Shown here one piece after another: positions 25,950-35,470 of a DNA stretch of 64,000 nucleotides (position 1 is the stretch's first letter; each line of letters starts with the position of its first letter). Below the pieces are notes generated by a model that was given only the letters and a program-made list of their open reading frames with translations, was not told the origin of the DNA and ran no database searches. Source of the DNA: Pseudomonadota bacterium (GTDB lineage: Bacteria > Pseudomonadota > Gammaproteobacteria > Burkholderiales > Casimicrobiaceae); assembly GCA_018241785.1 (NCBI GenBank), contig JAFEDF010000232.1:1-64000 (forward strand), in the 5' to 3' direction. The translations under genes were made by a program, and so were the position numbers.

Positions 25950-28900
25950 TCACCTCGAAAGCGCGGTCCAGGCGCGCTCGATTCGCCTGAATGACACAGG
26001 TACCGGCGTGCGCAGCTCCTGGGCGAACAACGACACCCGCAGCTCCTCGATCATCCAGCGGAACGCCTCGAGTCCGGGCGAATGGCGATCGTCCCGGCGT
26101 TCGGCGGCCGCGCGGTCGACGTAGCGTGCCCACCAGAGCGCGACCTCGGCAGCGTGCCGCGCGTCGCGCTCGGGATGGTCGCGAACGCGCTGCAGCCGCC
26201 GCTGGAGCGCCTGCAGGTAGCGCGGCAGGTGGCGCAGGTGTTCCCACGGCGTGGCCGCGAGGAATCCCGGATAGACGAGCGCGTCGAGCTGCGCACGCGC
26301 TTCGCGGGCGAGCCCGCGCTGACCCGGCGCAAGCGCGTCGACCTGCCGCAACACCGACAGGTACTCGGTGGCCACCTCGGAGACGACGGCGCGGGCCGAG
26401 TCGACGACGGCCGGCAGGCGCACGCGCGCCCGCGCGACGAGCGCCGCGAACGCGTCCGCGTCGCGCGGCAGCGGGTCGTCGCCGACGAACGCGCGGTCGG
26501 CGACCGCAGCCGCCAGGTCCTCGTGCAGGCGCTCGGGGGTCATCGCCGTGCGAAGCTTCAACGCGACGCCTGCAACGCCGGACGCAGCCGCGAGCCGCTT
26601 GCGCAGCGCCCCGCCGATCGCCAGCGCAACGAGCCGCGCGACGCCGCGTCGCGACAGCGCGGCCGCGGCATCCTCCCGGTCCTGCAGCGTCAGCGCTACG
26701 CTCTCGCCTTCGTCGACGATCGCCGGCCACGCGACCGTCCGGCCACCGGCGGCCTCGATGGCGAGCGACTCGGGCAACGTCCCGAAGTCCCAGGCAACGA
26801 GCCCGCTTCGTTCGAAGGCGGGCGTCGAGGCCGCGAGGGAGAGGCGCAGCGTCTCGCCAAGACGCGCGCGCAGCGCAGCGAGGTCGCGGTCGGAGTCGAT
26901 CTCGGTGCCGTCGGCGTCGACCGCCTCGACGTTCATCCGCCACTGGACAGGCACCGCGCGGGCGTCGAAGCAGGTGGCGGGAGGCGTCTCGCCGAGACGG
27001 CGCCCGAGGAACGCGCGCAGCGCTTCGGTCACCGGAACGCTGCGGTCGGGCTCGCCGACGAGAAACTCCGTCACCGTCTCGGCCATCGGTGCTGCGCGCT
27101 GCCGCCATGCCTTGGGCAGCGCCTTCAGGTGGTGGGTCAGCTTGTCGCGGATCATGCCCGGGACGAGCCAGTCGAGCGCGGCCGCGTCGACCTGGTTGAG
27201 GAGGGCGAGTGGCACGACGACGGTGACGCCGTCGCGCGGATCGCCCGGAGCGAACCGGTAGCGAAGCGCGAGGTCGTTTCCGGCGACGTGCAGCGTCGGC
27301 GGAAACAGCTCCTCGGTCACCAGCTCGGCCGCATGACGCATCAACTCGTCGCGCGTGAACACAAGGCAATCGGGATCGGCCGCCTCGGCGCGCCGGCGCC
27401 AGTGCTCGAAGGCGGCGCGCGTCGCGATGTCCTGCGGAATCCGCGCCGCGTAGAGCGCGACGAGCGCCTCCTCGTCGACGAGGACGTCCTGCCTTCGCGC
27501 CTTGTGCTCGAGCTCGATCACCTCGTCGATCAGCGTGCGGTTGCGAGCGAGAAACGGCGCGTCGACGCCGAGCTCGCCGCCGACCAGCGCTTCGCGTACG
27601 AACACCTCGCGGGCGAGCGCGGGATCGATCCGGCCAAACGAAACGGGCCGCCTCGCGCACAGCGTGAGACCGTAGAGCTTCACGCGCTCGCTCGCCACGA
27701 CCTCGCCGCGCGCACGGTCCCAATGGGGCTCGAAGTGCTCGCGATCGACGAGCGATCCCGCCTCGGACTCGATCCACGCCGGCTCGACCAGGGCCGCGCA
27801 GCGCGCGTAGAGCCGCGTCGTCTGCGTAAGCTCGGCGGCGACGACCCAGCGCGGGGGCTTCTTCGCGATGCCCGAGCCCGGATGCAGCCGGAAGACGAGG
27901 CCGCGCGCACCGTCGTACTGCCCGGGTGCGGCACCCTGCACGGTGGCGCGCGTTCCGACGTTGCCGAGGAGCCCCGCGAGGAGCGCCCGATGCAGCGCCT
28001 CGTAGCGCGCGGCGTCGATCGTCGGCGGCAGCGATGTGTCGACCCGCCATCCCGCTTCGACGAGCGCCTGGCGCAGCTGCGCATGGACATCGCGCCATTC
28101 GCACAGACGCAGGAACGACACGAAGTGCGCGCGGCAGGCTTCCACGCGGCGCCGGTGGGTCAGGCGCTCGCGCAGCGCATCGTCGAAGAACTCCCACAGC
28201 GCAAGGAGCGACAGGAAATCGCTGCGCGCGTCGCGGAAGCGAAGCTGGGCCTGGTCGGCGGCCTGCGCGCGCTCGAGCGGGCGCTCGCGCGGATCGGGCA
28301 CGGCAAGCGCGCTCGCGACGACGAGCGCCTCGGCGAGGCAGCCGCGGTCGCGCGCAGCCTGCACGATGCGCGCGACGCGCGGATCGAGCGGGAGCCTCGC
28401 GAGCTCGCGCCCGCCCGCGGTCAGCCGGCCCGTGGCGTCGAGCGCGCCGAGCTCTTCGAGCTGCCGGCGGCCGTCGGCGATCGCGCGCGGCAGCGGCGGA
28501 TCGACGAACGGGAACGCAGCCGGATCGCCGAGGTCGAGCGCCGCCATGCGCAGGATCACTCCGGCGAGCGAACTCCTCTGGATCTCGGGGTCGGTGTGCG
28601 TCGGACGCGCCGCATAGTCGTCCTCGGCGTAGAGCCGCACGCAGACGCCGGGGCCGAGGCGGCCGCAGCGCCCGGCGCGCTGGTCGGCCGAGGCGCGGGA
28701 GATTTTCTCGATTGCGAGCTGTGTCGTCCGGTTGCGCGTCGAATAGCGCTTGATGCGCGCCTGTCCGCTGTCGATCACGTAGCGGATACCGGGCACCGTG
28801 AGCGAGGTCTCGGCGACGTTGGTGGCGAGCACGATGCGCCGGCCCCGCGACGGCGCGAAGACGCGCTGCTGCACGTCGAATGCGAGCCGCGCGTACAGCG

Positions 28901-29921
28901 GCAGCACTTCGACCGAGGCCGCCCACGGGCGCGCGGTGAACGCCGCGCGCAGCACGTCGGCGGTCTCGCGGATCTCGCGCTCGCCGGGGAGGAACGCGAG
29001 GATGTCGCCGGGGCCCTCGCGCCACAGCTCTTCGGCGGCGGCAGCCATCGCGTCCTCGAGCGCCTCCTCGTCGTCGGGCTCGTCGGAAGTCCCGGAGAGC
29101 GGCCGGTAGCGGACCTCGACCGGATGACCGCGGCCCGATACCCGGATCACCGGGGCGGGGCCGGCTGCTCCGGCGAAGTGATGCGCGAAGCGCTCGGTGT
29201 CGAGTGTCGCCGAGGTGATCACGACGCGAAGGTCGGCGCGCCTTCGCACGAGCTCGCGCAGGTAGCCGAGCAGGAAGTCGATGTTGAGGCTGCGCTCGTG
29301 CGCTTCGTCGATGATGATCGTGTCGTAGCGCAGCAGGTCGCGATCGCGCTCGGTCTCGGCGAGCAGGATGCCGTCGGTCATCAGCGTCACGTAGCCTTCG
29401 CGCCGCGCCCGCTCGGCGAAGCGCACGCGGTAGCCGACCGCGCCGCCGATCTCGGTGTGGAGTTCCTGCGCGACGCGCGCGGCGACCGAGCGCGCGGCGA
29501 GCCGGCGCGGCTGCGTATGCGCAATCTGGCCGCGCTCGCCGCGCCCTGCGGCGAGGCAGATCTTCGGGAGCTGCGTCGTCTTGCCCGAACCCGTCTCACC
29601 GGCGACGATCACCACCGGGTGCGCGCGGATCGCAGCGGCGATCTCGTCGGCCCTTGCGGATACCGGCAGCTCGGGCGGGAGATCGAAAGCCGGCTTGCCC
29701 GCCGCGCGCAGGTCGCGCAGCCTGCGCGAGCGCTCGATCTCGGCGGCGATCCTCGCGAGCGCAACGGCACCCGCACCGGCACCCGCACGCTGCCGCTCGC
29801 AGCGATCGATGCGCACGCGAAGACGCGGCGCATCGACTGCCATGACGCCGGCGAGCGCCGCGCGCAGCGCGCCCATCGAGGGTGGTGCCGCCCCGGCGCG
29901 GGCACCTCGCTCTTCGGTCAC
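25950..29921 (-). CDS. hrpA: ATP-dependent RNA helicase HrpA (DEAH box)
   Basis: The 1323-residue helicase is the full HrpA size. Motifs are GETGSGKTTQLPK (Walker A, about residues 108-120), TQPRRLAARSVA (Ia), DEAHERSLNIDFLLGYL (DEAH box), ITSATLD (III), ATNVAETSLTVPGI (V) and DQRAGRCGRLGPGVCVRLY (VI). The HA2, OB-fold and long C-terminal DUF3418-like regions follow. HrpA rescues stalled ribosomes and processes some mRNAs in other bacteria. GTG 29921 overlaps the stop of the upstream CPBP gene (GTGA); ATG 29876 is an alternative. The gap to the following DUF1631 gene is 131 bases. Confidence 0.95.
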   Translation of the reverse strand: MTEERGARAGAAPPSMGALRAALAGVMAVDAPRLRVRIDRCERQRAGAGAGAVALARIAAEIERSRRLRDLRAAGKPAFDLPPELPVSARADEIAAAIRAHPVVIVAGETGSGKTTQLPKICLAAGRGERGQIAHTQPRRLAARSVAARVAQELHTEIGGAVGYRVRFAERARREGYVTLMTDGILLAETERDRDLLRYDTIIIDEAHERSLNIDFLLGYLRELVRRRADLRVVITSATLDTERFAHHFAGAAGPAPVIRVSGRGHPVEVRYRPLSGTSDEPDDEEALEDAMAAAAEELWREGPGDILAFLPGEREIRETADVLRAAFTARPWAASVEVLPLYARLAFDVQQRVFAPSRGRRIVLATNVAETSLTVPGIRYVIDSGQARIKRYSTRNRTTQLAIEKISRASADQRAGRCGRLGPGVCVRLYAEDDYAARPTHTDPEIQRSSLAGVILRMAALDLGDPAAFPFVDPPLPRAIADGRRQLEELGALDATGRLTAGGRELARLPLDPRVARIVQAARDRGCLAEALVVASALAVPDPRERPLERAQAADQAQLRFRDARSDFLSLLALWEFFDDALRERLTHRRRVEACRAHFVSFLRLCEWRDVHAQLRQALVEAGWRVDTSLPPTIDAARYEALHRALLAGLLGNVGTRATVQGAAPGQYDGARGLVFRLHPGSGIAKKPPRWVVAAELTQTTRLYARCAALVEPAWIESEAGSLVDREHFEPHWDRARGEVVASERVKLYGLTLCARRPVSFGRIDPALAREVFVREALVGGELGVDAPFLARNRTLIDEVIELEHKARRQDVLVDEEALVALYAARIPQDIATRAAFEHWRRRAEAADPDCLVFTRDELMRHAAELVTEELFPPTLHVAGNDLALRYRFAPGDPRDGVTVVVPLALLNQVDAAALDWLVPGMIRDKLTHHLKALPKAWRQRAAPMAETVTEFLVGEPDRSVPVTEALRAFLGRRLGETPPATCFDARAVPVQWRMNVEAVDADGTEIDSDRDLAALRARLGETLRLSLAASTPAFERSGLVAWDFGTLPESLAIEAAGGRTVAWPAIVDEGESVALTLQDREDAAAALSRRGVARLVALAIGGALRKRLAAASGVAGVALKLRTAMTPERLHEDLAAAVADRAFVGDDPLPRDADAFAALVARARVRLPAVVDSARAVVSEVATEYLSVLRQVDALAPGQRGLAREARAQLDALVYPGFLAATPWEHLRHLPRYLQALQRRLQRVRDHPERDARHAAEVALWWARYVDRAAAERRDDRHSPGLEAFRWMIEELRVSLFAQELRTPVPVSFRRIERAWTALSR

Positions 29922-32900
29922 CCCGGATGCGCTGCGGCCGCCGCCGCGGACGCCACCGGCTGCGTGCGCAGCCACGCCGTCATGCGCCAGGCGACGACGA
30001 GCATGACCGCGGCTTCGACGACGAACCACGAAAGCGTGCCGGCACGCGTCGCCTGCGCCAATCCGTCGAGGAGCGCGACCGTCGCCGCGAAGGCGGGCAC
30101 GTAGCGAAGATCGAAGCGCAGGAAGAGGAGCACGACGGCCGACGCGGCGACGCCTCCGGCGAGCCCCGCCGCGAGCGACGCCACCGGTGCGCTGCGACCA
30201 TGCGCGAGCGCGGTCGCGCACTCGAGTGCGATCACGATCGCAACAGCCAGCCACACCCTGCGCGTCCAGCCGCGCGTCAGGAGCGACGCTGCGTGAACGA
30301 CGAAGAGCTCGATGCAGGCGACCACGAGGAATGCCGCTCCGGAGAGCGCCGCGGCGATCCACGGCGAATAGGCCGCGCGCCACGCGAGGTCGGGCCACAA
30401 CGGAACGTCGCGCGCACCCGGTGCGGCGAGCAGCGCCTGTGCGCCGACGACCAATGCGCCTGCCGCAACCGCAGCGGCCATCGGCGGGAGCCTGCCGGCG
30501 AGGCGAAACGGAGCGAGCGCACGGGCGCCGTATCCACCGACCCCGGCACACAGTCCGACGACGAGCGCGACGACGAGCGCCGACACGAGCACACCGAGCG
30601 CCTTGATGGCGATCTGCGCCGGCACCGGCTCGGTCGTCGACAGTCCCATCGCGGCTTGTGGCCAGCCGTTTGCCGCCGCCAGCACGACGAGCGCGAACGT
30701 CACCCCGGCGACCGACTTCAACGCACGGCCATCGACGCGACGCGCGATCCAGCTCCGGATGCCGACGATCAGTGCGGCGAGCGCCGCCGCGCCGAACACC
30801 GCAAGCGCACCGAGCTCGAGGATCTGCAGCCAGTTGTCGCGCGCCTGCTCTCCGCGCAGCCACGTCTGCGGCAGATGTACGAAGCGCCCCGCGGCGATCG
30901 GCCGGTCACCGCCGATGCCGATCACGTAGCGAGCTTCGGCACCCTTGCCGACGTCCGCTTTCGGGTCCGCCCAGACGAACGACCAGTCGACCCGCGCCGG
31001 CCGCCGCTGCTGTTCGGCCGCAACCTCCTTCAGCGTGTCGGCATCGACGCCGAACTCGGTAGCGAGCTCCTTCGCGGCGAGCGAGCGGGCGGCATCCTGC
31101 GTGAGGCTCGCGCCCGCGCGCCCCTCGGGGAGCACGTGCACGAAGCTTCGCACGCTGCCGTCGTTGTCGATGCCGATGCGCCATTCCTCGGCGCGCGCCG
31201 AGACGTCGCCGTCGAAGCGCGCGTAGCGCACCTCCCATACCGGCGGCGCGAGGACACCGCCGACGAGCCCGCGGTAGGCCTTCGCTCCCGCTTCCTGCCA
31301 CACGAAGCGATGCCATGCCCACTGTTGCGGATCGGCGTTCGCGAGCTTCTCGCCGGCGAAGCGATGCCAATCGGGCGCCAGCGTCACGCCGCGCGCGGCG
31401 AGCGCTGCGTCGGCGGCACGGATCGCGCCGGCGCGATCGAGGGTCAGGGGTGCGACGTCGGCGCGAAACGGCGTGAAGGCCGCCCACGCGACGAGCCCGG
31501 CCAGGCCAAGCGCCGGAAGCACGCGCTGGAAGCTCGTTGCGAGCGAGCCGGCCACCGTCGCCTGCGCGGCGGCGGGCGGCGGCTGGGAAGCATCCTTGCG
31601 CGCATGCCATCCGCCGTTCAGCAACGCGTCGGGGAGCGGCCTCCATCCACCCGCCTGCAGCCTTCGCCAGGCGACGACGGCGAGCGGCACCAGCGCCGCG
31701 GCGATCACCAGCGCCTGCTGCAGGTGTGCGCCGCGCCCGGCGTAGAGGAAGAGCGGAATCGAGAAGAGCGAGAGGTCGAAGCACGCGTGGAGCACGATCG
31801 TCGGCAAGAGACCGAAGCGCAGGAAGATCAGCGCCCAGACGATCGCCGGCCCGAACAGCTCGACCGGACGCGACCACGCCGGAAAGCCCGGGTAGTTCGC
31901 ATGCGCCGAGCCAAAGACGAGCGCCTGCAGCACGACGGCGATCGCGATGCCGAGCCCGCGCCGCCCGTAGCGCGCGCCGATCAGCGCGCCGAGCGAGAGC
32001 GGAATCGCGCGGAACACGCACTCCTCCATGAAGCCCGCCTGCAGCGAGATCGCGATCGGAGCTGCCGCCGGCACCGCCGAGCCGAGGATGTTGGGATCGG
32101 TCAGCACTTCGGAGGGCTGCCACCAGCCGAGCCAGCGGTTGGTCGCGTAGTAGAAGGCCGCGATCAGCGCGAGCTCGATCGGCACGAAGAGGTAACCGCC
32201 GAGCGTGCGGCCGAGCACCTGCGGCGTCGCTGCGGCGTCGCGCGACCACACGCGCCAGAGCTGCGGCTGCTTCGGAAACGCCGATCGCGACAGGCTCTCG
32301 GCGGCGAGAAAGGCGAGTGCGTACGCAAGCCCGCCGCCGATCGCGATCAGCAGCGCGGTCGCCGCCTGGCGAGTCCAGAAGCTCGCGACCGTCTGCGTCG
32401 TGTCGGCGCCGAACCACGCGACCGGCGCCGCCGCGAGCGACGATCCGGCGAGCAGGACCCCGACGCAGAGTCCCGCCACGAGCGCAGGGCGAATCACCAG
32501 CGCGTGCCTGCGCGCGAGCCAGAGCACGCCCAGCACGCAGCCGCCGATGCCGTAGAGCACGCCGGCGGCGACGTCGGCGAGCTGGGCGATGAGGTCGTTC
32601 GCGCTGCGCAGTTCGGCATAGCGCCGCGCAAACGACTCCGGCACGTGGACGAACGGTGTGATGCCGACGAGCGTGTCCCCGGCGACGTCAAGGCGCAGGC
32701 GCACGCGGGCCTCGCCGAGCGCCTCCGGCTGCTCATAGGTGAAGCGGTGATCGACACGGCCGCCGGGCTCGGTCTGCTGCGAATGCTCGAGGAAGCGATA
32801 GCGAGCAAGGTCGACGCCCCAGTCGCGCATCGCGGCCGCTTCGGCGATCGCGCGCGCCTCCGTCTCGTCGAGCGCCTTGCGCGCCGGGTCGCGAACCCAC

Positions 32901-33349
32901 GTCTCGGGCACCTTGCGGGCGAAGCCGTCGACGCGCCCGTCGGGCGCAAGACGGACCACCGTCTCGTCGATCGCGCCGGGCGTGAAGAGGCGCACGTCCC
33001 ACCAGTAAGGCGCGTAGACGTTACCGCGTGTCAGCTTGGCGAAGGCCGCCTTGCCTCCGCCTTCGAGCTCGATGTAGTTCTGCGTCGCCGAATCGTGCGC
33101 GAAGCGCACCGTGTCGCGCGCGTCGGCGGGTGCGAGATGCAGCCGTGCCGCGATCGCGCGCGCCTTCGCGATCGCGTCGGTCCGCGACATCGTGATGTCG
33201 AGGTTGACGATCGGGATCGCGCGCGGAAAGAGCTCGAGTGCGACGGCGAGCGCGACGAGCGACGCGACCGCGTAGACGACCCAGAACGCCGGCGTGCGGG
33301 TGATCGGTCGGTTCGCCGTCGAAGGATCGGGCGTGGCGCGCGGGGTCAT
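29918..33349 (-). CDS. Giant CPBP-family intramembrane metalloprotease with duplicated extracytoplasmic domain
   Basis: The protein has 1143 residues, versus roughly 200-300 for ordinary CPBP (Rce1/Abi-like) proteases. The CPBP motifs are clear: EECVFR (442-447), FGSAH (479-483) and HACFD (521-525), within about eight hydrophobic segments (255-570). A first helix lies at 21-42. Flanking the protease are two related soluble regions, about 48-252 and 634-840. Shared features are WWDVRLFTPGA/VWEVRYARFDG, VVRLAPDGRVDGF/EWRIGIDNDGSVRSF and FVHVPESF/FVHLPQTW. About eight more hydrophobic helices follow (840-1130). The substrate is unknown. It is the first gene of a leftward group with hrpA, whose start overlaps its stop. 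Confidence 0.85.
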   Translation of the reverse strand: MTPRATPDPSTANRPITRTPAFWVVYAVASLVALAVALELFPRAIPIVNLDITMSRTDAIAKARAIAARLHLAPADARDTVRFAHDSATQNYIELEGGGKAAFAKLTRGNVYAPYWWDVRLFTPGAIDETVVRLAPDGRVDGFARKVPETWVRDPARKALDETEARAIAEAAAMRDWGVDLARYRFLEHSQQTEPGGRVDHRFTYEQPEALGEARVRLRLDVAGDTLVGITPFVHVPESFARRYAELRSANDLIAQLADVAAGVLYGIGGCVLGVLWLARRHALVIRPALVAGLCVGVLLAGSSLAAAPVAWFGADTTQTVASFWTRQAATALLIAIGGGLAYALAFLAAESLSRSAFPKQPQLWRVWSRDAAATPQVLGRTLGGYLFVPIELALIAAFYYATNRWLGWWQPSEVLTDPNILGSAVPAAAPIAISLQAGFMEECVFRAIPLSLGALIGARYGRRGLGIAIAVVLQALVFGSAHANYPGFPAWSRPVELFGPAIVWALIFLRFGLLPTIVLHACFDLSLFSIPLFLYAGRGAHLQQALVIAAALVPLAVVAWRRLQAGGWRPLPDALLNGGWHARKDASQPPPAAAQATVAGSLATSFQRVLPALGLAGLVAWAAFTPFRADVAPLTLDRAGAIRAADAALAARGVTLAPDWHRFAGEKLANADPQQWAWHRFVWQEAGAKAYRGLVGGVLAPPVWEVRYARFDGDVSARAEEWRIGIDNDGSVRSFVHVLPEGRAGASLTQDAARSLAAKELATEFGVDADTLKEVAAEQQRRPARVDWSFVWADPKADVGKGAEARYVIGIGGDRPIAAGRFVHLPQTWLRGEQARDNWLQILELGALAVFGAAALAALIVGIRSWIARRVDGRALKSVAGVTFALVVLAAANGWPQAAMGLSTTEPVPAQIAIKALGVLVSALVVALVVGLCAGVGGYGARALAPFRLAGRLPPMAAAVAAGALVVGAQALLAAPGARDVPLWPDLAWRAAYSPWIAAALSGAAFLVVACIELFVVHAASLLTRGWTRRVWLAVAIVIALECATALAHGRSAPVASLAAGLAGGVAASAVVLLFLRFDLRYVPAFAATVALLDGLAQATRAGTLSWFVVEAAVMLVVAWRMTAWLRTQPVASAAAAAAHPG

Positions 33350-33417
33350 CGGCGTCGATTCATCGGAAACGCGAGGACCGCGTATGATACCGAGACCCCC
33401 CGTACCGGGATTCGTCG

Positions 33418-35403
33418 ATGCCGGAAGTGCCCCGCGGAACGGTCACGCTCCTCTTCACCGACGTCGAGGGAAGCACGCGGCTGTGGGAGACCCACCCGGA
33501 GGCGATGCGCGCAGCGCTCGCGCGCCACGATGCACTCTTGCGCCAGTGCATCGGCGGCCACGACGGCCACGTCTTCAAGACCGTCGGCGACGCGTTCTGC
33601 GCGGCGTTCCACACGGCGCCCGACGCGCTCGCCGCGGCGCTCGAAGCCCAGCGCGCGCTGCAGCGCGAGCCGTGGCCCGAGGGCGCAAGGCTTCGCGCGC
33701 GGATGGCGCTCCACAGCGGCGCGGCGGAGCATCGCGACGGCGACTACTTCGGCGCCCCGCTCAACCGGGTCGCGCGGCTACTCGCCACCGGCCACGGCGG
33801 ACAGACGCTCCTCTCCGAGGCCGCCCACGACCTCTGTCGCGACCAGCTGCCGCCGCTCGCGAGCACCCGATCGCTCGGCGTTCACGGGCTGAAGGACCTC
33901 GGCCGGCCCGAAGCGGTGTTCCAGCTCTGCCACCCCGAGCTTCCCGACGATTTCGCGTCGCTGCGCTCCGAAGTGACGCCGGCGGAGACCGAGACGCCCT
34001 CGATCGCCGTGCTGCCGTTCGTCAACATGAGTCGCGACGAGGAAAACGAGTACTTCGCCGACGGATTGTCCGAGGAACTCCTCAACGTGCTGGCGAAGAT
34101 CCGCGGCCTGCGCGTCGCGTCGCGCACCTCCGCATTTTCGTTCAAGGGCAAGGACGTCGACATTCCGACGGTCGCGCGCAAGCTCAACGTCGCGACGGTG
34201 CTCGAAGGCAGCGTGCGCAAAGCCGGCAAGCGCGTGCGCATCACCGCCCAGCTGATCGACGTGGCTTCCGATTCGCACCTCTGGTCCGAGACCTACGACC
34301 GCGAGCTCGACGACATCTTCGTGGTCCAGGACGACATCGCGCAATCGGTGGTCAAGGAGCTGCGCACGACCTTGCTCGGAACCTCGGCCGATGCCCCGGC
34401 GGCGGCGATGGCGGCAGAAACGATGGCAGCGGCCGCCGTGCGCAAAGCTGCGAGCGGTCGCACCGGCAATCCGGAAGCGTTCCAGCTCTACCTGCAGGGG
34501 AAGGTCCTCGGCGAACGCGTGACGCAGGCGGACACCGACAAGGCCATCGCGCTCTTCGAACGCGCGCTCGCGCTCGATCCGCGCTTTGCGCTGGCGTGGG
34601 CCGGACTGTCGCGCGTGCACCAAACGCAAGCGGGGTTCGGTTTCGCGCCGATCGACGAAGGCTACGAGCGCGCGCGCGAGGCCGCGCAGCAGGCGCTGCG
34701 TGCGGATGCCGACCACGTCGAGGGCCATCTCGCGCTCGCGGCGGTCCTCGAGCTACACGACTGGAACTGGCCGGCAGCCGACGCGGCGCTCCGGCGCGCG
34801 CTCGAGCTCGCACCGGGCGACGCGAATGCGCTGCAAGCGGCAGCAGGACTCGAGCGGATCCTCGGCCACATCGAACGCGCGCTCGAGCTGGTCGCGGCAT
34901 CGATTACGCTCGATCCACTCTCGGCGCACGCGCAACGGCAGGCCGGACTCATCTACCTGATCGCCGATCGCCCTGGCGACGCGGCGGCCGCGCTCCAACT
35001 CGCGCTCGACCTCAGCCCGGGCAGGGGCCTCAACCACGCGTTCCTGGCGATCGCCCGGCTCCGGCAGGGGCGCGCCGAGGAGGCCCTCGGCATCGCGGCG
35101 GCCGAAGTGCACGACGTGTTCCGCAATCTCGCGCTCTCGATGTGCCATCACGCGCTTGGGCACCGCGAGGAGTCGGACGCGGCGCTCGCGACACTCGCCG
35201 CCGATTTCGGCTGGACCGCCGCCTACCAGGTCGCCGAGGCCCATGGGTACCGCAATGAAGTCGGCGCGGCGTTCGAATGGCTCGATCGCGCATGCGCGCA
35301 GCGCGATCCCGGAGTGATTTTTGCCGCGACCGATCCGCTCTTCCGGCCGCTCCACGCCGACCCGCGCTGGCCGGCGTTCCTGCGCCGCATCAACCTCGGG
35401 TAA
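33418..35403 (+). CDS. Class III adenylate/guanylate cyclase with TolB-like domain and TPR repeats
   Basis: The 661-residue soluble protein begins with a class III nucleotide cyclase domain (7-170). Its metal aspartates are Asp15 in FTDVEGST and Asp58 in KTVGDAF, and the NRVAR segment (116-120) holds the transition-state pair. Residues about 195-330 resemble the TolB/FlgO-like N-terminal domain (SIAVLPFVNMSRDEENEYFADGLSEEL). After a linker, several TPR-like helical pairs run from about 350 to 610 (AIALFERALALDPRFALAWAGL). It probably makes cAMP in response to protein contacts. No signal or membrane helix is seen. It diverges from the CPBP gene; a TATGAT box (33383-33388) could be its -10. An 8-bp stem (35408-35415 with 35443-35450) lies in the gap after its stop. 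Confidence 0.85.
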   Translation: MPEVPRGTVTLLFTDVEGSTRLWETHPEAMRAALARHDALLRQCIGGHDGHVFKTVGDAFCAAFHTAPDALAAALEAQRALQREPWPEGARLRARMALHSGAAEHRDGDYFGAPLNRVARLLATGHGGQTLLSEAAHDLCRDQLPPLASTRSLGVHGLKDLGRPEAVFQLCHPELPDDFASLRSEVTPAETETPSIAVLPFVNMSRDEENEYFADGLSEELLNVLAKIRGLRVASRTSAFSFKGKDVDIPTVARKLNVATVLEGSVRKAGKRVRITAQLIDVASDSHLWSETYDRELDDIFVVQDDIAQSVVKELRTTLLGTSADAPAAAMAAETMAAAAVRKAASGRTGNPEAFQLYLQGKVLGERVTQADTDKAIALFERALALDPRFALAWAGLSRVHQTQAGFGFAPIDEGYERAREAAQQALRADADHVEGHLALAAVLELHDWNWPAADAALRRALELAPGDANALQAAAGLERILGHIERALELVAASITLDPLSAHAQRQAGLIYLIADRPGDAAAALQLALDLSPGRGLNHAFLAIARLRQGRAEEALGIAAAEVHDVFRNLALSMCHHALGHREESDAALATLAADFGWTAAYQVAEAHGYRNEVGAAFEWLDRACAQRDPGVIFAATDPLFRPLHADPRWPAFLRRINLG

Positions 35404-35470
35404 TGGGGACGACGCGGCGCTCGGACGGCGACTGCTCGACCTGCGTCGTCTGCGCGCGGCCCGACGGCGA

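Noticed and set aside
25819-29025. Long N-terminal extension of the DUF1631 frame
   Set aside because: It overlaps hrpA on the same strand in another frame and has a random Arg-rich composition. Similarity begins at GTG 25818.
26082-30104. 1340-codon frame opposite hrpA
   Set aside because: It is antisense to a gene with all helicase motifs, with Arg/Glu-rich low-information sequence and no domain.
29882-33892. 1336-codon frame opposite the CPBP fusion
   Set aside because: The opposite strand has the CPBP motifs and hydrophobic helices. This frame is Arg/Ala/Glu-rich noise that crosses a divergent promoter region.
35408-35450. GACGACGC/GCGTCGTC stem between the cyclase gene and pntB as a bidirectional terminator
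   Set aside because: The stem is only 8 bp with a 27-base loop and no T-run. It is too weak to call.
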